The position numbers and the translations under genes are program-made. A stretch of 64,000 bases of DNA, from the NCBI GenBank assembly GCA_021234155.1, contig JAJEKV010000040.1:188001-252000 (forward strand). The letters are read 5' to 3'. Position 1 is the first letter of the stretch; each line of letters begins with the position of its first letter. This DNA comes from Isoetes taiwanensis (taxonomy: Eukaryota; Streptophyta; Lycopodiopsida; Isoetales; Isoetaceae). Positions 23,801-33,622 of the stretch are shown piece by piece. The notes below the pieces were generated by a model. It did no database searches, had not been told where the DNA came from, and saw only the letters and a program-made list of their open reading frames with translations.

Positions 23801-25107
23801 TTTTTGTACATATGAGAGATTTACCACATTTGGTCGGGGCGCCCAATACTGAGGGTTGTTGAGGGTGATTGTACAAAGGTGGGGACTCTTTTAAACAAGC
23901 AACATTTTACATTATGCATTGCAGATATTCATATGGATTTAAAATAAAGGATAGCTTTTTGATGAGGAGGCTTTCACCACGTGCAAGTCCGGTCTTTCCT
24001 GGATGGCCTCAAAGAAGTCACGACATCCCCGAAAACCTGAGGGTCATCATTTTCATTCGACCTTTGGATGATGTCGGTGCTTAAACCTATGGGAGCGTCC
24101 TGTAACGCCGCTTCGAAAACAGCTAGCGTTTGGTAAGCTTCACAATTAACGCTTTTTGTTTTTCACGGTAACTCCACGGTATAAATTTATACCACATCGT
24201 CTTAAGGTTTAAATTTTAAAGGTTTGGAACAAACCGTGGTATAAATTTATCTGACAAGGCAATGTGCAGATAAATTTATACTGGCTTGTAGATGGTATAA
24301 ATTTATACACAAGGCAACCGTGGTATAAGTTTATACCGGCCACACCTTTTGGGCTAACTTATTTTCCTTGTTTTTTTTTTTTACTAATTTCTAATTTCTA
24401 TATTGCTTGGCGGGGCTTAAAACAAACGTCAAGGGTCATGGTGGTGGTCCGCGCTTAGTGAGCTGTTTCGAGCATTTTCATATAGGTTTTACGGCGGACG
24501 CCAAAAAAACCATGGTTCATTTTAACACGCTAATGAAAAAGACTCCTCCCCGCAATGCATTTCGGTTCAATTTGCTTTTGCGTAATTAAGAGACCCACAG
24601 CGACAAGGCGCTGTGGTGTCCCATTATCAGAAGCCACAGCGGCTTATTAATAATTTGATACAGTGGTTTTCTCGGCCTCGAGACTGGATCCTAGATGCCT
24701 TTTCCGGATCGAGCACCGGCCCGGTTTCGCCCTTAAGCGGGGCGCAATGTCAAATCTCCGTCGACATAGACCCGGATAAAGTAAGCTTCATCGGGACCGG
24801 GATAAGCTCTTGCGAATCCTTTCCTGATGAAAACGAGGAACTGGGAGCAAAGAACGGTGCCAACATGATGCTAAGGGCACTTACACGTAAATACTGACCT
24901 CCACTTATAGTTATAGGAAGAAGAGATGAGGAGGTGGAGTTTGTTGACTTGGAGCCTGTGGTGCCCGAGCCAGAGAAACCGCCTGTGCCAATAGGTTTGG
25001 AATCAGAAGGAGGCGTCTTAGCTGTTGTAAGCTCGCAAGAGCCAGATCTCAAAGGGTACGAGAGTCCTGTGGACTGGGAAGAGCCACCTCTCGTATAAAT
25101 TTATCGC
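20546..25107. repeat. Dispersed 14-bp palindromes GTATAAATTTATAC in copy 2 (about 26 sites)
   Basis: Clusters: promoter (20546, 20596, 20639, 20658, 20687), intron 1 (20976, 21009, 21039, 21057, 21091, 21127, 21157), intron 2 (21790), a middle intron (22941, 22970, 22995, 23020, 23049, 23079, 23106), a late intron (24179, 24239, 24268, 24295, 24323) and the stop codon region (25093). Many extend to 16-18 bp as CGGTAT...ATACCG. None was found in recognised exons or in the transposase-type gene. Confidence 0.93.
20899..25098 (+). pseudogene. ParB-domain DNA methyltransferase gene, copy 2
   Basis: Exon 1 is ATG CGG CCA C (20899-20908) followed by GTAAGT. Exon 2 (about 21430-21764) encodes IMHLYLCNKSREG...VHDYISDNYKNGF. 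Exon 3 starts at 21835 and runs into a (GAGGAA)n acidic/GR repeat. The ParB-like domain (about 22340-22700) reads MRRNPHAHVSPLVVMVDRSQC, then GGTHGYKA in another frame, then MSLIDKIRFMHREYVEFK. The next exon (about 23188-23427) encodes WDLQERIFCMFEDGELK. The methyltransferase half has motif IV DI(P)YGF at about 23923-23940 with one base missing, and motif I DAFSGSSTG (24694-24717), altered from DAFSGSGTT. The tail is acidic and stops at 25096-25098. Several frameshifts; not functional as it stands. Confidence 0.72.
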
Positions 25108-25519
25108 ATGAGCGAGTTCTTAACCACTTTCATTGTAAACTATGTGCTAAGTAATATTATAATTTATTTTTGATGAAGATTTTTAAACCGAAAAGCTTTG
25201 TCTCTCTAACAATGCTTAATTGAAACAACTCTTTCTTGCTCCAGGATTTCACACTCTTTGTCTTTCCAATGTTTGACTTTTTTAGTACTTCTATTAAGCT
25301 TGCAAAAAAACAATCTATATTTTCTTCTGTTTTTAACAATAAATACTTACTGAAGTTATCAAAGTTAATGTCTCTCCTTAAAACAAGCATTTTTTTTTTG
25401 CCCTTCTTTTAAAATGAAAAAGCTTTAAAAATGTTGCTTTTTTAGGGGTATCCCGAATGCTAATTGCTCAACAATCTATTTTGCTCCCTATTTTGTGTGT
25501 TTTTTTAAGTTTTCAATTT

Positions 25520-25576
25520 TTATAAAGGAATCTTTCAAACACACTTCTTAAATAAGTGCGTTTCATTTTAAACCTT
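25520..25576. repeat. Right terminal inverted repeat of copy 2
   Basis: Reverse complement of the left end: 'cgtttcattttaaac' near 25559-25573 with 'aataagtg' just inside, then 'aaggaatctttc' near 25525. After the repeat come 11-12 unrelated bases and the direct-repeat flank ATGTTTGATCC (about 25589). Confidence 0.75.
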
Positions 25577-25589
25577 GTTCCACGTGTCA

Positions 25590-28500
25590 TGTTTGATCCT
25601 GGGTGATATGTTTGAGCCCAAGTGAAGAAGACCAAAACTCGCTCCCCAAAACGTAAACCCTATAAGAACCTGGCAACCCACAAGGCTTACAAAACACTTC
25701 GGTTACTACACGGTCGCCCACAAGACGCTTCGCGGTTTGATAAGTTCTTGCAAGCCGATCTTGGATTTTTTTGATCATGCTCGAAGCAGGGGCCTTGAAC
25801 GGATGAATCAATGGTCGGAGAGGGGAAACGATGTCTGGAAGGGTGGTCATTAACGTACGGCCCCCCAACGGAGTGCTGCTAGGACAAGCTGCCTCGGGAA
25901 CTTTGTTAGGGTCTGTCTCCTAGGGACGGGACTTTCCCCTCTAGTGAGGTGGCCGTGCAAAGTCCTGGCCTTGTTTGACTTGGGGAAGGGTGCCAGTCAT
26001 GCTTGCCCAACAACAGGCTGCCCGGACCGTTCTAATGCCAACTCTTTGCTCTGAACCTTATCCAGAAATTCAAAAAATTGGCCTGTATGCTTGTCATGAC
26101 CTAGGAAGCCAACAAACAGAAAATTAGAGTATAATTCATTACGAATTTATTAAGCATAAATGCAATAAAATGCATAACTAAAAAAGCATGCATCAAAAAA
26201 GGCGAGTCTTGACAGGGGAAAGCCAAATGGCAGTGCAGACACATGAAAAAAATTCTCACTAGGATATGCAGTATTGGTGCATGAGAAATTCTCACAATGT
26301 CTTGCTACTGCAAAAGCAGCCCTTGATGACTTCTAATTGCCACATTGGGAGGAGGACGGATTCGAACTCCATTCCGTCAGGTTCCTATTGCTTCATGTTC
26401 TTAACTACAGCATTTTGGCTATGTCCCAAGCGAAGAAGACTAAAACTCGCCCCCCAAACGTAAACCCTACGAGAACCTGACAACCCAAAAAGGGTTTACG
26501 TTTCGGAGGCCGAAACATGATTTCTTTCATGGGTAACTCGGTGGACCATCTCTAAGTATGCATGCATGGCCATGGCAACCAAAAAAATGGGGTTCGGATC
26601 TATCTGCAATTCAGAATGATCGCAAATCGTGTCCTGCTACTGCAAAAGCGGCGGTCGGCTTCTAATTGCCACTTCGGAAGTAGGGCATATTCAAACTCCG
26701 TTCCGTCAGTTCTCATTGCTTCGCATTCTCAACCGCAACTTCTCGGCCACGTCCCAAGTGCAATAGATGAAAACTCGGCCTCTGAAACGTAAACACTTCA
26801 AGAACTAGGCAACTCACAAGGTTTATATTTTGGAGGCCCTATCATTGTCAGATTCAACCAGAACCTTGTGCAGTATCCTCACGTAAAAAGGGGGTATTGA
26901 GCCAGAGCATGGACCTTAAAATCCCTCCGGAAGCTACTTGCCCCAAAAGTCCTCTCCAAAGGCCCTGAGGACGGACGGGCAACCTCCCCTCTCCAGAACC
27001 GTGATTTGGCTCTGCCAATGGACTCCACACGTCGACATTGCCCTGGGGACCAAGTTTCGTGGCCAGAAGACTGCCCCTCCTCCAAGAATCGCCAAAGTAG
27101 CTCATGTCCAGCACACTCGTAGTCGATTGGCCTAGGATGTGGATGCCGGATACTGCCATGTAGGCGTGAGTTTTTCTTTCTTTTGCAAAACTGACCTTGT
27201 AACTTGCTCCCTAAGGTAATTTCGCCATTCACAGGATGACTTGACAAAGTCGAATTGCCATTCCGGAGCCTCCGTTGTGCAGAATGACAAAACACTCCGG
27301 TTTTACACGGTCACTTTAGACGCTCCATGGTTTGACAAGTTTTGGACCCGATCTTGGAATCTTTTGGACCTTCCCGAAGAAGGGCCCTTGAACGGAGGAT
27401 TCAACTGTCAGATAGGGGAATTGGGCTCCGGGAGGGTGGTCATTAGCGCATCGTCCCTTGGTGGGGAGCGCTGCCGAGAAAGGTTTTGCCTGGGGAACTT
27501 TTTGATCCCGCCTCCGGGTCCAGGACTCTCCCCTCTTGTGAGGCGCCCCGTGCAAGGTCCCGGCCTTGTTTGACTTGGGAAAGAGTGCGGCTTGGTTTGC
27601 CCCACAAGGGGCTGCCCGGACCGTTCTAATGCTAATCCTTTGATCTAGATCTTCTCAAAATTCGAAAATTGACTGTGTCTTGATGATGACTTAGGAATCT
27701 AGCCGGCAAAAATCAGAATTTAATTTCGTACAATCGTTAATTCGAATTTATGAATGTCTTGCCAGCGCAAAAGTGCTCCCGACTTCTAATTGCCACATCG
27801 GGAGGAGGACAGGCCCAAACTCCGTTCGATCGGTTTCCCTTGCTCCGCGTTCTCAAGCTGCGGCTTCTTGGCCGCGTCCCAAGCTGCAACAGACCAAAAT
27901 TTGAGTGCGCCAAAATGCAAATCCTTCTAGAACCTTGCAACCCATGGGGTTTACATTTGAGGAGGCCGTCTCCTTGTCGATTCGCCCGGACCTTGGCGCT
28001 TGCGTGTCTTGACGTGGGGGGGGGGAGGATGGGGGGAGGTATTGGCGCCCGAGCATGGACCCTAAAATCCCCCGAAGCCGGGCTTGCCACAAAAGTCCTC
28101 TCCTCAAAGCCCTGCGGATGGACGGACAACCTCCCTCTCCAGAATCGTGACTTGGCTCTGCCAATAGACTCAAAACGTCGACATTGCATTGGGGACCAAG
28201 TTTTGTGACCACCCCTCCTCGAGAATCGCCAAAGTAGCTCATGTCCAGCACACTCGTAGTCAATTGGCCTAGGATGTGGATGCTGGATACTGTCGTGTAG
28301 GGCGTGAGTATTTCTTTCTTTTGCAAAACTGACCTTGTAACTTGCTCCTTAGAGTAATTTCGCATTCCGGATGACTTGGCAAAGTCGAATTGCCATTCCG
28401 GAGCCTCCGCGGTGCCCGAACAACAAAACACTCCGGTTTTCTGTGGTCGAGTCCTCGGGGCGCTCCGCCGTTTTGCACGAGTTTCCCGCACGGTGCGGGA

Positions 28501-28755
28501 ATCTTTTGGACCTTCCCGAAGAAGGGCCCTTGAACGGAGGATTCAATGGTCGGATAGGGGAACCGAGCTCCGGGAGGATGGTTATTAACGTACTGCCCAC
28601 CGTGGGAGCGCTGCCAGGAAAGGCTGCCTTTGATCTAGACCTTCTCCGAAAATTCCGAAAATTGGGCTGTGTGCTAGTGATGAATTAGGACTCCAGCTAG
28701 CAAAAAATCAGAATTTAATTTCGTACAATGCATTAATTACAAATTTATGAATGCC
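25590..28755. repeat. Tandem array of about 1.1-kb repeat units
   Basis: Landmarks recur at about 1120-1140 bp. 'cgccaaagtagctcatgtcc' occurs at 27088 and 28226. 'cttctaattgccac' occurs at about 26330, 26662 and 27781. 'aacgtaaaccct/c..aagaacct' occurs at about 25660, 26458 and 26787. 'ggaccttcccgaagaagggc' occurs at 27366 and 28508. GC content is higher than the surroundings. Long ORFs on both strands (up to 212 codons) have no recognisable motifs and are probably accidental in GC-rich sequence. Element copy 3 interrupts the last unit after 'gaatgcca'. Confidence 0.8.
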
Positions 28756-29136
28756 AACAATTGCGTATTAAATGGGAGCAGATCATCGAAACGGGAGTAA
28801 AAAGAATATTCCTTAAAGATTCCCCTTTTTTTTTACAAAAAAAGGGATAAAATGAGGTAAAAAAAGGGGTGCATAAAATTGTATTTTGACCCCTCCCCTC
28901 CCCCCCAAATGACTAATTTCTTTATGCAACAAGAAAATTGGCTTTGTGAAAGTGACTGTTTTTTATGCAACTAGATTTTTTCTGAAGTATGTTTTTAAAG
29001 AGAACCTCTAATGTAAAAGAATACAACATTTAACAAAAGATTGAAGTGAAGTCTGTAACTGGAATTGTAGTATTTTCAAAATTTGAAGATAAAATTTTCA
29101 TATTCGCATGCAAAATTTATAGTCTTTTTCTACGAC

Positions 29137-29910
29137 TCAGTTATGTGCAAAGGTGTGAGGAGTGATGAGGGAGGGATCTAGCATGTCATCATATTCATTT
29201 ATTCCATCCTCATCTCTGCCTTCAAGGTGTGCTTGAAGAGGAAAAAAAACCACGTGAAGTTGTACCCGAATATATCGGAGGCACAGTGTTAAATGTTGGT
29301 GAAGGACCATAAGAAGTTGTAGCAGCAGTTGTTGTAGCATCATGATGAGGAGTTCTTGCAAACATCTCCCTCACAGCGGACTAAAACTTTGCAAATCCAT
29401 GGGTCACAACGGTTGTATGAAGAGGAGTAGATGTTGTAAAATCATCTTCATTTGTAATGAAGTCTTGATGGGAGAAGTTATGAGGAATCTCGCATTCTTC
29501 TGATCGTAGTGTAGTCCTTGTCTGTCTACTTGAAGCAGGGGAAACTACAAATGGTGTGGGTAATCTGTTATGCAAAATCTGTTGATGTGGAGCATGTGTA
29601 GTTTCGGGCGACACAACAAAAGGTAGTGGAAGCTTGTTTTGTACGAGTGGTGATGGAATAAATGGTGGGGGCAATCTGTACCTAACTGGGCTTGGTGACG
29701 GTTCGAAAGGGGGTGGCAGTCTGTTAGTTGCTGGACTAGGAGTGTCATCGAGAAGCAAGAGAGACGTTGTTGAGGTTGGAGTTGGAGAAGCTTGAGCATC
29801 AGCATTTTGTTCTACAGCTCCATCCGATTAAGAGGAACTAGAGACAATAAATGGTGGTGGAAGATTGTTCATATTGCGTTTAAACATCTTCAACAACTGC
29901 AAAGAGCAAG
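29137..29910 (-). pseudogene. Transposase-type gene, copy 3, internally deleted
   Basis: The N-terminal exon after a 'ctttgcag' acceptor encodes MNNLPPPFIVSS (about 29880), then RLPPPFEPSPSPVRYRLPPP, NKLPLPF and NRLPTPF repeats (29758-29550), followed by SEECEIPHNFSHQDFITNED (about 29500-29440). The chain then jumps to GRDEDGINEYDDMLDPSLIT (about 29215-29150), which in copy 1 is the extreme C-terminus. The Cys-rich block and the whole D/DN/GHTH core, about 2 kb in copy 1, are missing. The copy cannot encode a transposase and would depend on another. Confidence 0.7.
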
Positions 29911-30029
29911 ATAACGTGAGGAAATATCGAGAAGAAGTTAGATTCCGTTGGACCTTGCTATTCGAAAATGCACGCCATGCACGAAGAAGAAGTATGTGGA
30001 AACAAAATGAGACAGAAGGAAACAAAATG

Positions 30030-31429
30030 CTATTCCAGAATAGACAGCAAACGGCAATATACAGAATCTGTATTCCACTACACATAGAATTGGTGAAGGG
30101 AATATGTGCAACTTTTAAACGAAAATTTTAGCGCCTCACTTTTGTATTCCGTTTCAGCAGCTCGAGTCGCCAGCGCCCTCGAATATATTAATATATTGCT
30201 GTATTCCGATTCGCAAAGACAAAATCATGGACAGGTGAGTCTGAAAGTACAGTGTACGTTCTTTTTTGCTTTTTAACTAAAAGATAGTGTATTCCGGAAT
30301 ACACTTCTCTCTTTCTAGAGAGGCAAAAGTGTATTCTAGAATACATTTCTTCTTCTCTGAAGAGGCAAAAGTGTTTTCCGGAATACACCTTCGCCTTCAG
30401 TTAAAACGAAAGTGTATTCCGGAATACACTTCGTTTTAACTTAGGTGTATGTCGCTTTTCTGGCCGAGGTGTATTCCTCGAATACACCCCGCTTCTTAAA
30501 CGCGAAAGTGTGTTCCGGAATACACTTTAGCGAAAGGCGAAAGTGTATTCCAGAATACACTTTCGCCTCTTCAGAGAGGAAGATGTGTATTCTGGAATAT
30601 AGTTGCTCTACTTTAAAGCTTGAGAAGTGTATTCTAGAATACATTTTTTGGTGATTTTTGATATTTTCATCGCACTTTAGACTTGTTTAGCCATGTTTTG
30701 TAGTCAAATCTCAAGACTTTTATTAGCCTTTTGGTCCCGTGTTGGCATGACATTTGGATCTTTTGTGTTCTGGAATAGTCTTTTTGCTTGTGTTTTGGCT
30801 AAAAAAGACGTGTTAAACACATGGTTTGTACAGGCAAACAGCAAGAAAGCACAGAAGAAGCCAATGAAAATGACTCAGAAGGCACATCCACAGAGAAGGG
30901 TAGACGACACCTCTGCACCTGCAATCTACGAGAACTTTCAAAGCAGTGGTTCTTCACAAGGGGTACAGCTCGAAAGTACAGCACCCTTACGTTTTTACAT
31001 GTTTGTCGCAGTCCTGGTGCAAAAAGATACGATGACAGAGAGTTTGTCTGCATGGGCCCCATACATGATGTGAGTGAGATAGCAGGGGAGTCTGGACAAT
31101 GAGGGAGACTCTCCTTTACGACATCCCAAGGTTTCATACAGGTTGATGAGTCCTTTTTTAAACTTGTCAAAGTGTAATCACCGGCACTTTACAAATATAT
31201 CTCCCACTACATCAACAAGAGAAAGCTCGGTGCCATTATAAGCTGGGTTTGAAGCACACAGAGCGAAGACTTTGCTTACAGTGAATCAGAGAGGGAAGAA
31301 GAGGAAGAACAAAGGAGCTTGGGTAGTCCATCAGGAGAGGAAGAGGATGAGAAAAGCACAGAAGGGTCAGAAGAGCACCAAGCACCACCTCCAAAGAAGC
31401 AGAGGCTGACTATTGCTGCTAAAGAGCCC

Positions 31430-31461
<32 letters not shown>

Positions 31462-33622
31462 AATTGCCATAGAAGATGCTCCTGAGGAAGTTCCCAAGAA
31501 GAGAAAAGGGGAAGGGCAAGGCACCTGGAGTTGCAATCAAGGAATAAAAGGTAGACAAAACTTCAGAGAAGATGGAAGAAATTAACCTGCACAAGTTTGT
31601 GCAATATGTCATCTATTTGCTTGTCACATCAATGAAGCTTCCACCTAAAAATGAAGCTGGAGAACGTCCGATTTACGCGGATCATTTGCGGAAGCTGAAG
31701 AATAGAATTCGGAGCAATCCCAATGCCCATGTTGCTCCAATTGTGGTTCTGGTTGATAGGAAGCAGTGCACAAACCCAGCCGAGTATGATAGGAAAAATG
31801 CGGACACATATACGCATTATATTTTGGGTGGGAACCACAGTTTCAAGGCAAGGAGGCAGTTGTATAAAGAAAAAAAGAATCCTAGCTACTTCTCTGTTCT
31901 CTGTGCAATCTACTGTGGGTTGACTGATGAAGAAGCCAAAATTGTTGACAATACGCATAACGCTGACAACGAATACAAGTTAAAAATGAGCTTCGTGGAT
32001 AAAATCAGATTCATGCACAGAGAATACGTCATCTTGAAAGACAAGTATGGGGAGGATTTGAAGAAGCCTCAATATTCACTTGAACTAAAAGAAGCTTGTG
32101 CCATTGAGTGTTGCCTGAAGTACGACGAGGCGAACAAAAGGGCATCACTCATTGGTCACGACAATTGGTTTCAGCTAGCATTCAGGGATGGCCGGGTACG
32201 TCTCCAACATATTCTAGAATATGATTTCGTGTACTGCAACCTTCTTTGTAGAAAACTAGCTAACGAGAATCTTGTTTTGTTTGCAGATCTGGGAACTTCA
32301 GAATGAAATATTTAATATGTTTGAGCATGGCGAACTAAAAAGCAAAGGCAAAGTTTTCAAGAAAAAGAAAGGCTCTGATGTGCCAAAGAAAGAAATGACT
32401 ATCATTGTCTGGAGGGAGATGCAGGGCTTCACTGATATAGATTTGTTGGAACGGCTCCTGCAGAAGGTCGTGGACAAAGAGTTCACTCTCGAAGAAATGT
32501 CGAAGGAGTTGCACAAGTAAGCGTTGCCATCATTGATTTCTTTTCTACCTGACAAACAAGAGATGTACTATTCCAGAATAGTACCCGTTTTAAAACAACT
32601 GCATATGGGTACTCCAAAAAACACTTTTGCCCTTCAAGTGGATCGAAAGTGTAGAATACACTTTCGCCCTCGATGAAGTGGAAAAGTGTATTCCGAAATA
32701 CACTTTCGCTCCTACGCAGCAGCTAAAGTGTATTTCAGAATACACTTCTGCAATTAATAAAAAATTAAGTTTAAGCCACTTGTATTCAAGAATACATTTT
32801 TTTCACAAGAAGTTGGTTGATTTTTTACCGTTGTGGTTGCCAACTTCTAAAACGTTTAAGGTTTTCTTCTCAGCCAAAAAAACGTCATCATATGCGAGAC
32901 TTGTTTGATGGAGCAACTTAACGTGGAGAAATGGGAGAGGTGCAAAGAACTTTATTCCATTGCTACATCAGATGAGCGTATTGTTCAGTACGCTCCAAAT
33001 TTCGAAGGATGGGTACGCTGACTAAACTTGTGACTCTTGTTTTATTTAGGTACTAAATTTTCCTTCTGATTGCAGAACAAGAAGAAAAATAAGGACCTTC
33101 CAGAAGGTTTTATGCACCTCGTGAGGTTGGCACGAGAGGAAAGAACATTGGCAGATAAAAGGACTCTAGAAGTGGAGCCTTCTGATTATGAAAAGTTCAG
33201 CTTGTACGATCAGAACAATTTGTTTTCTATCATCCACGGGGACTGCACTAAACTGGTTGGAACAGTAAAGCCACAGGATTTTACACTGGTCATGGACCTT
33301 CCTTATGGCTTTAACCTAAAGGATTGCCGTTACGACGATCAGCCATTCAAAAATTCAATTTTTCAATGCCTTCGTCGACGGTATTAAACAAATCACAACG
33401 ACTAAGCATTGGCTTGTCATGTTTCATTCCAGCATGCAAGCCGGCCTTGTGGAGTCCACGTTCAAGAATCATTTTGGATCCCCAGTGCAAGCAGGTTACG
33501 AGAAATGGTTTGGTAAGTATTTTATGTTGGAATACGTTAGCTTTTTCTTTGCATATGTTGATTTGTTCTTCAAGTTCCTTACATATTCATCTTTTGTGTT
33601 TTCGTTTTCTATTCCAGAATAT
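30030..33622. repeat. Dispersed 14-bp palindromes GTATTCCGGAATAC in copy 3
   Basis: Promoter: 30030 (CCAG core). Intron 1: 30289 (CCGG), 30331 (CTAG), 30373 (CCGG), 30414 (CCGG), 30471 (a CCTCG 15-mer), 30509 (CCGG), 30544 (CCAG), 30587 (CTGG), 30629 (CTAG). ParB-exon intron: 32209 (CTAG). Next intron: 32568 (CCAG), 32688 (CCGA), 32730 (TCAG), 32782 (CAAG). Late intron: 33609 (CCAG). In intron 1 most sites sit in a longer frame of the type 'gcgaaAGTGTATTCCGGAATACACTttcgc', with spacing of 30-45 bp. Confidence 0.93.

Larger units (their letters stand above)
17015..25576. mobile_element. Two-gene element, copy 2 (most complete; about 8.6 kb, with terminal inverted repeats)
   Basis: The left end has 'aaagtttaaaatgaaacgacttattt' (17015-17040, quoted in part: GTTTAAAATGAAACG) and the right end carries its reverse complement with one extra base (25551-25576). 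Subterminal 'gaaagattcct' (17070-17080) is mirrored by 'aggaatctttc' (25526-25536). Inside are a minus-strand transposase-type gene (about 17455-20524), a palindrome-filled divergent promoter and a plus-strand ParB-methyltransferase gene (20899-25098). Both outer flanks carry two tandem ATGTTTGA(G/T)CC motifs in the same orientation, so the element sits in, or duplicated, a short tandem repeat. Proteins are clearly diverged from copies 1 and 3, and its palindromes have a different core. Confidence 0.8.

Noticed and set aside
17015-25576. Reading copy 2 as a Helitron or LTR element
   Set aside because: No Rep/helicase, LTRs or RT were seen; terminal inverted repeats and a DDE-like core are present.
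26854-28600. Several 80-212-codon ORFs on both strands of the 1.1-kb repeat
   Set aside because: No recognisable motif, overlapping frames on both strands, GC-rich sequence; chance is the simplest reading.
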